Source of the DNA: an uncultured Bacteroides sp.
Lineage (GTDB): Bacteria; Bacteroidota; Bacteroidia; Bacteroidales; Bacteroidaceae
Assembly (NCBI GenBank): GCA_944322335.1
Contig: CALUOU010000009.1
Coordinates: 1-49,583 of the forward strand
Length of the DNA: 49,583 nt
Direction of reading: 5' to 3'
The position numbers were made by a program, and so were the translations under genes. Positions 8,476-17,134 of this stretch are shown piece by piece. The notes under the pieces are model-generated. The model had not been told where the DNA came from. It was given only the letters and a program-made list of their open reading frames with translations, and made no database searches. The number at the start of each line of letters is the position of its first letter. The stretch's first letter is position 1.

Positions 8476-8519
8476 CATTGCTCTCCACGAGAATCACTTT
8501 TGTTCTCCACAGAAATCAC
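8476..8519. repeat. 22-bp direct repeat pair (array E)
   Basis: Two adjacent 22-base units, 8476-8497 and 8498-8519, agree at 16 of 22 positions and share the core CTCCAC. On the minus strand each has a short dyad (TCTC..GAGA in one, TTCT..AGAA in the other), so the arm sequence changes while pairing is kept. Same unit length as the arrays at 10529, 10823, 11079 and 39168. Confidence 0.5.
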
Positions 8520-8572
8520 CTCCAGCCAATAGAATGCTGATAACCAATAGTTTAATGTTTTGTGGAGGCAAG

Positions 8573-10402
8573 TCAATGCTTGCGGTAGTCAGAAGGTTTC
8601 ATGCCATACTTCTTCTGGAACTGGCTATAGAAAGCGCCGTTTGACATTTGGGATGCCTTCGCTATGGCATCCAATGTCCATTGGGGATGGGAACGCATCA
8701 GGCGGACTGCGTGGTCCAGGCGAAGCTCCTGCACATACTGCGAAAATCCGCACCCGGCAAACACCTTGAAGAGTGCGGCAAACTTATTGGCAGGGATATG
8801 AAATTCCTTCAGCAGCTCCTGCTTGTTGAAGTCAGGATGCAAATAGAGCTGGCGGCTGACGATCTCGCTGTTCATCCGCTCATAAAGCGCCCGGTCTCTC
8901 TCAGTCACCTCTCTCGGCGAGACAAGCGTCTCCTTCTCCATCGGCCGCTCCTTTTCCTCCTCTTCCGATGGTCTGGAAACGCTATCGCCTTCTGAAAAAG
9001 CCGGGCGGAGTTGCCGCAGTTCCTCACGCAAGCGAAGATTCTCCTGCTGCCACTCAAGCAGTTCGTCCTTATAGGCCATCAGTTCGTCGATGGTCTGCGT
9101 CATGGCAGCGTTTTTCCGGCTGATGATGCGGTTGTTTTTCAAGATATGACTCAGATAGAAGACAAGCAGCAAGAGGGTGGGTATCAGCAGAGCCAGTATG
9201 AGGTTGTGCCGCCGAAGCCTTTCGCCTTGCCGTTCGATCTCCCTGTCTTTCTCCTCGGTCTCATATATTTTGGCCAGCTCCAGCGCATCTTCTGTCCGCT
9301 CCCGCCGACGCAAAGTGTCAGCCAGCGCAAACATGGTGGCCTGCACACGCGCCACCGACCGCCAGTCTCCCTTGCCCTGCCAGGCTTCCAGCTCCGCCTG
9401 CAAGTGGGGATTGATATAGTCCCAGCTCACGGTATCGGTGGTTTCCTGAAGCAGCTTCTTTTCCCGGCGTATATAGTAGAGAGCCTCGTCATAGCGTTTC
9501 GCCAGAACGAGGCAGGGTATGCGGATGTACTCGCCATCGGGCGTGGATGCATAGGGATTCGCCTCCACACGGCGGTAGAGGCTGTCACCTTCCGCCTTGT
9601 CGCCCAGCGTATAGGCGACACAGCTGAAACAGACATCCGCCTCCGCACGGCGCATATCCACAAGCCCTTCCGGCGTATCCTCACTTTTTTCCAAGCCTTG
9701 GATAGCCTTTTTGATGAGGGGGCGCATGGCATAAGCCTCCTCGTTGCGGTCTTTTTCAAACAGCAAGGCCAGCTTCATGCCGAGTGCGTAATACAATTCG
9801 TCCCACGCATGATAGGAGGGATCCTTGCGGACTTCCTCTTCCAGCAGGCCGATGGCAAGACCGATGGATGCAAAAGCCTCGTCATACTGCGCCATCTCCA
9901 TTTGGCTCACCCCCCACATGACATTCAGATTGGCCTCATAGGTCTTGTCACCCAGCTCCTTAGCAAGCTCAAGCCCCTCCGTGCAATACTTCATGCTCCC
10001 GGTATAGTCACCATTGGAACGGCTCTCGTCTGCCATAATGGACAGCAATGAAAGGTATCTCCGGGGATCCTTCCTTGCTTCCGGATCGTTATATGCCTTG
10101 CGCGCGTAGAACAGGGCCGTCTTGTAACGCGACAGACCGTTGTGATACACGAGGCTGCGCAGATCATTGATGTCGAAAGCTGTAAGCAAACGTTTCTTTT
10201 CCGCCGTGTCGATCAAAGCAAGCGCTCTTTCAGGATGCTCAATGGCGATGCTCCGGATATGCCGAAGCGTATACACACTGTCCGCTCCCCCTGTTTCGCT
10301 GACGGAATGGCCTCCATGACGGCAACTTGCCAAAAAGAGAAGCGGCCACACACATAAAACAGTCAGGACGGCAGAAAGATTTCTATGGTTCCTCTTTTTC
10401 AT
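8573..10402 (-). CDS. Membrane-anchored TPR / AraC-family transcriptional regulator
   Basis: 609-aa sensor-regulator of a Bacteroidetes type. Order: signal/lipobox-like N-terminus (LFLASC, Cys27); helical TPR-like repeats about 45-375, predicted periplasmic; membrane helix about 400-419 (LILALLIPTLLLLVFYLSHI); cytoplasmic coiled coil about 430-465; acidic linker 470-490; C-terminal AraC double helix-turn-helix about 525-607 (FNKQELLKEFHIPANKFAALFKVF, then TLDAIAKASQMSNGAFYSQFQKKYGMKPSDYRK). It has no kinase or receiver domain, so it would pass an envelope signal directly to DNA. It is the nearest regulator to the cupin/solenoid operon, same strand, and most likely controls it. The lipobox could instead be part of an ordinary signal anchor. 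Confidence 0.85.
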   Translation of the reverse strand: MKKRNHRNLSAVLTVLCVWPLLFLASCRHGGHSVSETGGADSVYTLRHIRSIAIEHPERALALIDTAEKKRLLTAFDINDLRSLVYHNGLSRYKTALFYARKAYNDPEARKDPRRYLSLLSIMADESRSNGDYTGSMKYCTEGLELAKELGDKTYEANLNVMWGVSQMEMAQYDEAFASIGLAIGLLEEEVRKDPSYHAWDELYYALGMKLALLFEKDRNEEAYAMRPLIKKAIQGLEKSEDTPEGLVDMRRAEADVCFSCVAYTLGDKAEGDSLYRRVEANPYASTPDGEYIRIPCLVLAKRYDEALYYIRREKKLLQETTDTVSWDYINPHLQAELEAWQGKGDWRSVARVQATMFALADTLRRRERTEDALELAKIYETEEKDREIERQGERLRRHNLILALLIPTLLLLVFYLSHILKNNRIISRKNAAMTQTIDELMAYKDELLEWQQENLRLREELRQLRPAFSEGDSVSRPSEEEEKERPMEKETLVSPREVTERDRALYERMNSEIVSRQLYLHPDFNKQELLKEFHIPANKFAALFKVFAGCGFSQYVQELRLDHAVRLMRSHPQWTLDAIAKASQMSNGAFYSQFQKKYGMKPSDYRKH

Positions 10403-10419
10403 TCTGATGGATTTTCAGG

Positions 10420-10427
10420 CAAAAATA
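10420..10427 (-). promoter_or_regulatory. Possible -7 element for the AraC regulator gene
   Basis: Minus-strand TATTTTTG fits TAnnTTTG, 18 bases before the regulator ATG. The best -33 candidate (TTG, 10451-10453) is 23 bases away, a little far, so the call is tentative. Confidence 0.35.
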
Positions 10428-10528
10428 CAACAATTCTGCCTATCTATGCACAATATGCACCAAAATAAGCCGCCTGCCAACGCGCATCCAAGCTTCATCC
10501 TCCCCACGCCTTTCAGCACAGAAGGGGG

Positions 10529-10572
10529 ACAAATCGGTCAATTTAGGTGTACAAATCGGTCAATTTTAGGGT
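10529..10572. repeat. 22-bp direct repeat pair (array A)
   Basis: Two adjacent 22-base units (10529-10550, 10551-10572), both starting ACAAATCGGTCAATTT and differing only near the end. Each has the dyad AAAT-N6-ATTT. Confidence 0.7.
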
Positions 10573-10613
10573 GAAAAACAGCCGCTTTTTTTTGAGATGT
10601 CAGCATTTACGAT

Positions 10614-10752
10614 CTTTCACCCTGAAAGGAGAAGAAAGGCTTCACAAAAAGTCCCGCCGGTGAAGTTTCACCGGAAAGCATTGTATATAAGCTGTTTACG
10701 GTGAAAGGCGATGGAAGCATGTGACGGGTGGAACCAGCCTTTCCTTTCACCG
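10614..10752. repeat. Cluster of GGTGAAA/TTTCACC hairpins
   Basis: Three inverted repeats built on one motif: CTTTCA-CCC-TGAAAG (10614-10628), CCGGTGAA-GT-TTCACCGG (10657-10674), and CGGTGAAAGG (10699-10708) pairing with CCTTTCACCG (10743-10752). Further GTGAAA copies follow at about 10787-10846. They resemble remnants of a dispersed intergenic repeat family. Confidence 0.6.
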
Positions 10753-10822
10753 CAACAAACTGACAGCCAACAGATTGAAAAGCGAGTGAAAGCGTGAAAC
10801 TTTCAACGCATATTCTCTTAAA

Positions 10823-10910
10823 AAACAAGTTGATCAGGCGGTGAAATCAAGTTGATTGTACACTAAAATCAAATTGATTGTACATCAGAACCAAGTTGAT
10901 TGCAATCCAG
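10823..10910. repeat. Four-unit 22-bp tandem array (array B)
   Basis: Units 10823-10844, 10845-10866, 10867-10888 and 10889-10910. The common core is CAAGTTGAT, and units 2 and 3 contain the dyad ATCAA-N-TTGAT. Unit 1 is degenerate in its second half. Confidence 0.75.
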
Positions 10911-10967
10911 CATTCAGGAGGCCAAATGAGCCGTGCAAACGGACTGCCGACGGGCAGGACATACGAG

Positions 10968-10989
10968 GAGACGCGATGAATCGCGTCTC
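10968..10989. repeat. Perfect 10-bp hairpin
   Basis: GAGACGCGAT (10968-10977), a 2-base gap, then its exact complement ATCGCGTCTC (10980-10989). A decayed relative with GAGG/ACGC arms is seen at 21399-21422, suggesting a dispersed hairpin family. Confidence 0.6.
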
Positions 10990-11078
10990 TGCATTTTTGG
11001 GATGCTTTGCGGCACTGGCTGCTTGCAAACGTCAATGACGGGGAGGCGGTCACAAGCCGATACGGCAACCGTTGTCCG

Positions 11079-11222
11079 GTTCACGCGTGCGCCGCTTCCG
11101 GTCCACGCGTGCGCCACTTCCAGTCCACGCGTGCGCCACTTCCAGTCCACGCGTGCGCCGCTTCCAGTCCACGCGTGCGCCGCTTCCAATCCACGCATGC
11201 GCCGCTTCCGGTTCACGCGTGC
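11079..11222. repeat. 6.5-unit 22-bp tandem array (array C)
   Basis: Six full 22-base units starting at 11079, 11101, 11123, 11145, 11167 and 11189, and a partial seventh at 11211-11222. Each contains the 8-base palindrome CACGCGTG (CACGCATG in unit 6) followed by CGCC[GA]CTTCC. Units 2 and 3 are identical, as are 4 and 5, which indicates recent unit duplication. No spacers, so not CRISPR. Confidence 0.85.
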
Positions 11223-11322
11223 AAACCAAGTTTTATAGTGAAACAGAATCGGTTTGCCATTTATCATTGCTTATTGGGGCATGTATCCTATGATGCCTTG
11301 GACACCCACTTGGCACGCTCGA

Positions 11323-11625
11323 CTAAACCTCTTCAAAGTCAACGTATTCGCCTTCGTTTTTATCGAATACTTTCTTGCGGTTGATGTGCAAGGTGCCTTC
11401 TTCGGGAATGATGACGGCTTCATCGCCGGAAGACGGCCGGGGACGCTGACGGGAGGCAGAAGCATGAGGTTCATCGACAAAACGGGGCTCTTGCCAGGTT
11501 GCTGTCTTTTTCTTACGTTTACCGCCCCATCCAAAGAGGGTGCGAAACACGGTGGTGACCACCACTGCCCCCACAACGACGATCATAAGAAAAATGATCA
11601 ATAAGAAGCCTAAAAAGTGAAACAT
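11323..11625 (-). CDS. DUF4834 family small membrane protein
   Basis: 100-aa protein of a Bacteroidetes family of unknown function. An N-terminal membrane helix (FLGFLLIIFLMIVVVGAVVV) is followed by a basic patch (GGKRKKK) and a polar tail ending in KVFDKNEGEYVDFEEV, a conserved C-terminal signature of the family. Predicted topology is one membrane pass with the tail in the cytoplasm. It follows pssA by 87 bases on the same strand and may be in the psd-pssA transcript. No function is known. Confidence 0.7.
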   Translation of the reverse strand: MFHFLGFLLIIFLMIVVVGAVVVTTVFRTLFGWGGKRKKKTATWQEPRFVDEPHASASRQRPRPSSGDEAVIIPEEGTLHINRKKVFDKNEGEYVDFEEV

Positions 11626-11712
11626 AAATTACGGCGTTAAAGATTTTATAGTACAAGAAGAGAATAGCAACATCCGTGCCAAAAATCTGGCGCTTGGGTT
11701 TTCACAGGGGGC

Positions 11713-12423
11713 TTACTTGCCGCTTTTCATCGTCAGCACAGAAAGTGCAAGATACCATATGATAACCGCAGCAAACCCGCTCAAGCGCAGAAAAGCCAGC
11801 AAGGGTATGCATCCGATCAGGAAAATGAAGGTCACCTTGTTTGCCTTCCACGAAAGGCTCTTGAACTTGAGCGAGAACATCGGGATCTCCGCCACCAGCA
11901 AAAGCGAAAACAGCACGACCAGCAACAGCAGGAAAAACGGGTGGAAACATCCGCTCGTGAGCGTGGTGTGCATCCCCGCGCCAACAGATCCCCAGAACAA
12001 GGCATTGGCCGGAACAGGCATGCCTATGAACGAGCTTGTCTGCCGGGCATCGTTGTTGAACTTGGCCAGACGCAAGGCCGAAAACACGGATATCAGGAAA
12101 GCGGCATAAGGGAAATAGGGAGCAAAGCCTTCCATGTAGTCGGGATAAGGCATCTCGCGGAACAGCGAAAAGGCGATGAGCGAGGGAGCCACGCCGAAGC
12201 TTACATCATCGGCCAGCGAATCCAGATCTTTGCCAATGACCGAATAAGCCTTCAGGGCACGGGCGGCAAGGCCGTCGAAAAAGTCGAATGCGGCGCTGAT
12301 GATGATAAAGAGGAGTGCCCCCTCATAATTGGCCTGGAAAGCCATGACGCAGGCGATGCACCCGGAAAAAAGGTTCATGCATGTCAGCGTATTGGGAATA
12401 GGACGGGTGATTCGATTAGCCAT
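11713..12423 (-). CDS. pssA: CDP-diacylglycerol-serine O-phosphatidyltransferase
   Basis: 236-aa integral membrane enzyme that makes phosphatidylserine from CDP-diacylglycerol and serine. The CDP-alcohol phosphotransferase signature D-G-x2-A-R-x8-G-x3-D-x3-D is intact (FFDGLAARAL, then GKDLDSLADD, near residues 48-75). Several hydrophobic helices follow. It begins 17 bases after the psd stop, so serine lipid synthesis and its decarboxylation to phosphatidylethanolamine are encoded together, in reverse pathway order. Start ATG at 12423 (MANRITRPIPN). Confidence 0.92.
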   Translation of the reverse strand: MANRITRPIPNTLTCMNLFSGCIACVMAFQANYEGALLFIIISAAFDFFDGLAARALKAYSVIGKDLDSLADDVSFGVAPSLIAFSLFREMPYPDYMEGFAPYFPYAAFLISVFSALRLAKFNNDARQTSSFIGMPVPANALFWGSVGAGMHTTLTSGCFHPFFLLLLVVLFSLLLVAEIPMFSLKFKSLSWKANKVTFIFLIGCIPLLAFLRLSGFAAVIIWYLALSVLTMKSGK

Positions 12424-12440
12424 AGCGGTATATCATTGAT

Positions 12441-13130
12441 TTAGTTTAGTTTAGCGATCACAGTCTGGTTGCCGGTAGTGGTCTGTCCCAGCTTGACAAG
12501 GACTTCCGTGCCAAGAGGCAAAAAGACATCCACACGCGAGCCGAACTTGATGAAGCCCATGTGCTCGTCGATGTAGCACTCTTCGCCCGCCTCGGCGTAT
12601 GTGACAATGCGCCTTGCCATCGCGCCGGCGATCTGGCGGGCCATCACCTCCACCCCTTCAGGAGTCTCGATGATCACGGTAGAACGTTCGTTGTCACTGC
12701 TGGCTTTAGGCAGCCACGCTTTCATGAACTTGCCGTTGCGGTGGCTCACGCTGACGACCGTACCGTCCACGGGATACCAGTTGGCGTGCACGTTGACAAG
12801 ACTCATGAAGATGGAAATCATGATGCGGCGGTCGTGAAAATACTCTGTCTCCTCCACCTCTTCCACCACTACAACCTTGCCGTCGGCCGGCGCCACAACA
12901 ATCTTCTCCGTGTCTTGCCCGAATATCCGGATGGGGCAACGGAAGAAATTCACCATAATGGCATATACCACAAGACTGGCTATGGCCGTGATGTAAAAGG
13001 GTAGCTTGCATTCCACCCCGAAATAAAGTCCGCCATTGATGAGAAGCAGCAACAGGAAGCTCCCCATCAGTGTGTGGGTGCCTTCGCGATGAATCCGTAT
13101 CTTTTTCAGTTTCTTTAGTCTTCTACCCAT
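12441..13130 (-). CDS. psd: Phosphatidylserine decarboxylase, short form
   Basis: 229-aa member of the short, archaeal-type class. It converts phosphatidylserine to phosphatidylethanolamine at the inner membrane and uses a pyruvoyl group made by self-cleavage. The cleavage site is the Gly-Ser of [10 protein letters not shown] near residue 200; the small alpha chain follows ([15 protein letters not shown]). The N-terminus has a basic stretch and two hydrophobic segments (residues about 22-60). First gene of the psd-pssA operon, with the promoter at 13159-13189, and divergent from dnaE. Confidence 0.9.
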   Translation of the reverse strand: MGRRLKKLKKIRIHREGTHTLMGSFLLLLLINGGLYFGVECKLPFYITAIASLVVYAIMVNFFRCPIRIFGQDTEKIVVAPADGKVVVVEEVEETEYFHDRRIMISIFMSLVNVHANWYPVDGTVVSVSHRNGKFMKAWLPKASSDNERSTVIIETPEGVEVMARQIAGAMARRIVTYAEAGEECYIDEHMGFIKFGSRVDVFLPLGTEVLVKLGQTTTGNQTVIAKLN

Positions 13131-13158
13131 TTTTAGTTGTTTGAATCAAAATTACCTG

Positions 13159-13189
13159 CAAAAATAGGCTTATTTTGAAAATCTAACAA
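13159..13189 (-). promoter_or_regulatory. Promoter of psd-pssA operon
   Basis: Minus-strand -7 TATTTTTG (13159-13166) and -33 TTG (13187-13189), 20 bases apart. A second TAATTTTG lies at 13147-13154. Transcription would start 30-40 bases before psd. Confidence 0.6.
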
Positions 13190-13296
13190 GAAAAAGAGCT
13201 TAGAAATGCAAATGTCGACAACTTTTAGGGGAATGTCTTTGCCGAATGTTCCATCTATTGTAATTTTATGCACTGAATCGATAAGAAATTAAGTTT

Positions 13297-16200
13297 ATGC
13301 AGGATTTTGTTCATTTGCATGTCCATACCCAATATTCCCTTCTGGACGGACAGGCCAGCATCAGCAAGCTGGTCGACAAAGCCATGAAGGACGGTATGAA
13401 AGGCATTGCGGTGACCGACCATGGAAACATGTTCGGCATCAAAGAGTTTACCAACTATGTCAACAAGAAGAACAGCGGCCCCAAGGGGGAAATCAAGGAA
13501 CAGGAAAAAAGAATAGCCGAAATCGAAAACGGCAAACTCCCCTGCGAGGATCCCGAAGCTGAGATCGCAGCCTGCCGGGCAAAGATAGCCGAGGCCAAGG
13601 CCAAACTGTTCAAACCCATCATCGGGTGTGAAATGTACGTGGCTCGCCGCACCATGGACAAGCGCGAGGGAAAACCGGACCAAAGCGGCTACCACCTGAT
13701 TGTGCTGGCCAAGAATGCAAAAGGATATCACAACCTCATCAAGCTGGTGTCACGAGCCTGGACAAAAGGATATTACATGCGTCCGCGCACCGACCGGAAC
13801 GAACTGGAGAAGTATCACGAAGGTCTCATCGTCTGCTCGGCCTGTCTGGGCGGGGAGGTGCCGCGCCGCCTCATCAACGACCAACAGGAAGAGGCTGAAG
13901 AAGCCATCCGCTGGTATAAGGGCCTGTTTGGCGATGACTATTACCTGGAGCTCCAGCGCCACAAGGCTACCGTGCCACGCGCCAACCACGAGACCTACCC
14001 CCTGCAGCAGAAAGTGAACGCCAAACTGCTGGAACTGGCCAGGAAATACGGCGTCAAAGTGATCTGCTCCAACGACGTGCATTTCGTGGACGAAGAGAAC
14101 GCCGAAGCCCACGACCGCCTTATCTGCCTGAGCACCAACAAGGATCTGAACGACCCTACCCGCATGCTCTACACCAAGCAGGAATGGATGAAAACCAAAG
14201 CCGAGATGAACGAACTGTTCGCCGATGTGCCCGAAGCCCTTGCCAACACGCTGGAGATCCTGGACAAGGTGGAATACTATTCCATTGACCATGCCCCCAT
14301 CATGCCGACTTTCGCCATCCCCGAAGAGTTTGGCACAGAAGAGGAATACCGGAGAAAGTACACCGAACAAGACCTTTTCAACGAATTTACCCGCGACGAA
14401 AACGGCCAAGTAGTGCTGGACGAAAAGGCGGCCAACGCGAAAATAGAACGGCTGGGCGGCTACGACAAGCTCTACCGCATCAAGCTCGAAGCCGACTACC
14501 TGGCAAAACTGACCTTCGACGGAGCCAAACGGCTGTATGGCGACCCGCTAAGCGCTGAAGTGAAGGAGCGGCTGGTGTTCGAGCTGTATATCATGAAGAC
14601 CATGGGATTTCCAGGCTACTTCCTGATTGTGCAGGATTTCATCAATGCGGCGCGCAACCAGCTGGGCGTTTCCGTAGGTCCCGGACGTGGCTCGGCTGCC
14701 GGCTCGGCTGTGGCCTATTGCTTAGGCATCACCAAAATAGACCCCATCCAGTATGACCTGCTGTTTGAGCGTTTCCTCAACCCCGACCGTATCTCTTTGC
14801 CCGATATTGATGTGGACTTTGACGATGATGGCCGTGGAGAGGTGTTGCGCTGGGTGACGGAAAAATATGGGCAGGAAAAGGTGGCTCACATCATCACATA
14901 CAGCACCATGGCCACCAAAATGGTGATCAAAGACGTGGCGCGTGTGCAGAAACTGCCCTTGGCCGAATCAGACCGCCTGTGCAAGCTGGTGCCCGACAAG
15001 ATCCCCGACAAGAAGCTGAACCTGCCCAACGCCATCGCTTATGTGCCCGAACTTCAGGCGGCAGAAGCTTCGCCCGATCCCCTGCTGCGCGACACCATCA
15101 AATACGCCAAAATGCTTGAAGGCAACGTGCGGGGAACAGGTGTGCATGCCTGCGGCACCATCATCTGCCGGGATGACATCACCGACTGGGTGCCGGTCAG
15201 CACAGCAGATGACAAGGAAACCGGCGAGAAGATGCTTGTCACCCAATATGAAGGCTCGGTCATCGAAGAGACCGGACTCATCAAAATGGACTTTCTGGGA
15301 CTGAAAACCCTTTCCATCATCAAGGAGGCAGTGGAGAACGTGCGCCTGCACCGGGGCATCGAAATAGACATCGACCGCATCCCCATAGATGACCCCGTCA
15401 CATACAAGCTGTATTGCGAAGGACGGACCATCGGAACTTTCCAGTTCGAGTCTGCCGGCATGCAGAAGTATCTGCGCGAACTTCAGCCCAGCACGTTTGA
15501 AGACCTCATCGCCATGAACGCCCTCTACCGGCCGGGACCGATGGACTACATCCCCGACTTCATCGACCGTAAATGGGGAAGAAAGCCCATCGAGTATGAC
15601 ATCCCCATCATGGAGAAATACCTGAAAGACACCTACGGCATCACAGTCTATCAGGAACAGGTGATGTTGCTATCCCGCTTGCTCGCCAACTTTACCCGTG
15701 GCGAATCGGACGCCTTACGCAAGGCCATGGGCAAGAAGCTGCGCGATAAGCTGGATCACATGAAGCCTAAATTCATCGAAGGAGGACAGAAAAACGGACA
15801 CGACCCCAAGGTGCTGGAAAAGATCTGGGCGGACTGGGAGAAATTCGCCTCGTATGCCTTCAACAAGTCACACGCCACCTGCTACTCGTGGGTGGCCTAT
15901 CAGACCGCTTACCTCAAAGCCAATTATCCGGCCGAATACATGGCAGCCGTGATGAGCCGAAGCCTCTCGGACATCAACACCATCACCAAACTGATGGACG
16001 AATGCAAGGCTATGGGCATCAAGGTGTTAGGCCCTGACGTAAACGAAAGTAACCTGAAGTTTACAGTCAACAGCGAAGGAAACATACGCTTCGGACTGGG
16101 CGCCGTGAAGGGAGTGGGCGAAGGAGCAGTGGCGTGCATCATCGAAGAGCGGCAGAAGGAGGGATTGTATGCCGACATTTTCGACTTTGTGCAGCGGGTC

Positions 16201-17094
16201 AACCTCAACACCTGCAACAAGAAAAACCTGGAAAGCCTGGCATTGGCCGGCGCTTTCGACAACTTCAACGGCATCAAGCGGGAACAGTTCTTCGCAGTGA
16301 ACAGCAAGAATGAGCCTTTCCTCGAAACCTTGGTGCGCTATGGGAACCGCTATCAGGCAGACCGCGCCATCGCCACCAACTCGCTCTTCGGCGGCGAAAA
16401 CCTGGTCGACATCGCCACTCCAGAGATTCCGGCAGCCGAACGCTGGAGCGATCTGGAACGGCTGAACAAAGAACGGGAACTGGTGGGGATCTATCTGTCA
16501 GCGCATCCTTTGGACGAATATGCCATTGTGCTGGAGCACGTCTGCAACACCCACATGGCCGAGCTGGAAGACAAGGCTTCCTTGGCGGGACGCGAAATCA
16601 CCATGGGCGGCATGGTCACTTCCGTGCGTCGGGGCATCAGCAAAAACGGCAACCCGTATGGCATAGCCAAAATAGAGGACTATTCCGGCTCAGCGGAAAT
16701 CCCTTTCTTCGGAAACGATTGGGTAAACTTCCAAGGTTATCTGTTTGAAGGCACCTTTTTATATATAAAGGCCCGCTGTCAGGCGAAACAGTGGCAGCAG
16801 GACAAACTGGAGCTGAAAATCACCTCCATTGAATTGCTGCCCGACGTGAAAGAGAAGCTGATAGAGAAAATTACGATTCTCATCCCCCTAAGCGTGCTGG
16901 ACACCGCACTGATTGCCGAACTCTCAGAGCTGACCAAAGACCATCCCGGCAATACAGAATTGTATTTCCGTGTGAGCGATGCGGAAACAAAGATGACCGT
17001 GGATCTCGTATCCCGCCCTGTGAAGCTTTCCGTAGGACGCGAACTGATCTCATACCTGAGAGAAAAACCGGAACTGGAATTCAGGATCAACTGA
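13297..17094 (+). CDS. dnaE: DNA polymerase III alpha subunit
   Basis: 1265-aa replicative polymerase. N-terminal PHP domain starts at once (HLHVHTQYSLLDG, residues 5-17; TDHGNMFG), with a charged helical insert about 55-95. The palm carries GPGRGSAAGSAVAYCLGIT and the catalytic aspartates D503 and D505 in PDIDVDFDDDGR. The fingers and tandem helix-hairpin-helix region follow, then an OB fold near 1100 (ITMGGMVTSVRRGISKNGNPYG). Length and order are those of Bacteroidetes DnaE. A weak -7 (TGTCTTTG, 13234-13241) lies upstream. The next gene starts only 40 bases after the stop, so it may be co-transcribed. Confidence 0.97.
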   Translation: MQDFVHLHVHTQYSLLDGQASISKLVDKAMKDGMKGIAVTDHGNMFGIKEFTNYVNKKNSGPKGEIKEQEKRIAEIENGKLPCEDPEAEIAACRAKIAEAKAKLFKPIIGCEMYVARRTMDKREGKPDQSGYHLIVLAKNAKGYHNLIKLVSRAWTKGYYMRPRTDRNELEKYHEGLIVCSACLGGEVPRRLINDQQEEAEEAIRWYKGLFGDDYYLELQRHKATVPRANHETYPLQQKVNAKLLELARKYGVKVICSNDVHFVDEENAEAHDRLICLSTNKDLNDPTRMLYTKQEWMKTKAEMNELFADVPEALANTLEILDKVEYYSIDHAPIMPTFAIPEEFGTEEEYRRKYTEQDLFNEFTRDENGQVVLDEKAANAKIERLGGYDKLYRIKLEADYLAKLTFDGAKRLYGDPLSAEVKERLVFELYIMKTMGFPGYFLIVQDFINAARNQLGVSVGPGRGSAAGSAVAYCLGITKIDPIQYDLLFERFLNPDRISLPDIDVDFDDDGRGEVLRWVTEKYGQEKVAHIITYSTMATKMVIKDVARVQKLPLAESDRLCKLVPDKIPDKKLNLPNAIAYVPELQAAEASPDPLLRDTIKYAKMLEGNVRGTGVHACGTIICRDDITDWVPVSTADDKETGEKMLVTQYEGSVIEETGLIKMDFLGLKTLSIIKEAVENVRLHRGIEIDIDRIPIDDPVTYKLYCEGRTIGTFQFESAGMQKYLRELQPSTFEDLIAMNALYRPGPMDYIPDFIDRKWGRKPIEYDIPIMEKYLKDTYGITVYQEQVMLLSRLLANFTRGESDALRKAMGKKLRDKLDHMKPKFIEGGQKNGHDPKVLEKIWADWEKFASYAFNKSHATCYSWVAYQTAYLKANYPAEYMAAVMSRSLSDINTITKLMDECKAMGIKVLGPDVNESNLKFTVNSEGNIRFGLGAVKGVGEGAVACIIEERQKEGLYADIFDFVQRVNLNTCNKKNLESLALAGAFDNFNGIKREQFFAVNSKNEPFLETLVRYGNRYQADRAIATNSLFGGENLVDIATPEIPAAERWSDLERLNKERELVGIYLSAHPLDEYAIVLEHVCNTHMAELEDKASLAGREITMGGMVTSVRRGISKNGNPYGIAKIEDYSGSAEIPFFGNDWVNFQGYLFEGTFLYIKARCQAKQWQQDKLELKITSIELLPDVKEKLIEKITILIPLSVLDTALIAELSELTKDHPGNTELYFRVSDAETKMTVDLVSRPVKLSVGRELISYLREKPELEFRIN

Positions 17095-17134
17095 ACGGAC
17101 GAAGGCAACTTAACTTTTTAGAACATCAGTTGTT

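Larger units (their letters stand above)
7889..8572. other. 684-base non-coding gap between regulator and cupin operon
   Basis: AT-rich gap on the operator side of the operon. It holds the cupin-operon promoter (7973-8004), a 22-bp direct repeat pair (8476-8519) and a 21-base repeat of TCAAA[TC]TGTCATA near 8192-8226. The rest shows no convincing gene. Its length is unusual for a gap between two same-strand genes and it may contain regulator-binding sites. Confidence 0.6.
10403..11322. other. 920-base repeat-rich non-coding stretch
   Basis: No believable gene. From left to right it holds a possible regulator promoter, a 22-bp pair (10529-10572), three GGTGAAA/TTTCACC hairpins (10614-10752), a four-unit 22-bp array (10823-10910), a 10-bp perfect hairpin (10968-10989) and a 6.5-unit 22-bp array (11079-11222). 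The open frames across the last array arise only because three 22-base units make 66 bases. Confidence 0.7.

Noticed and set aside
8182-8478. 98-aa minus-strand open frame ending in heptad-like repeats (YDSLRLLYDNLKHL)
   Set aside because: Poor overall composition, overlaps other frames and a 22-bp repeat pair, no start signal; the heptads come from a 21-base DNA repeat. Possibly a gene remnant, not supportable.
11079-11222. CRISPR array
   Set aside because: Units are directly adjacent with no spacers, and no cas genes are present.
11007-11384. Open frames in all three plus-strand phases across array C
   Set aside because: Three 22-base units are 66 bases, so the array stays open in every phase; the low-complexity peptides are by-products of the repeat.
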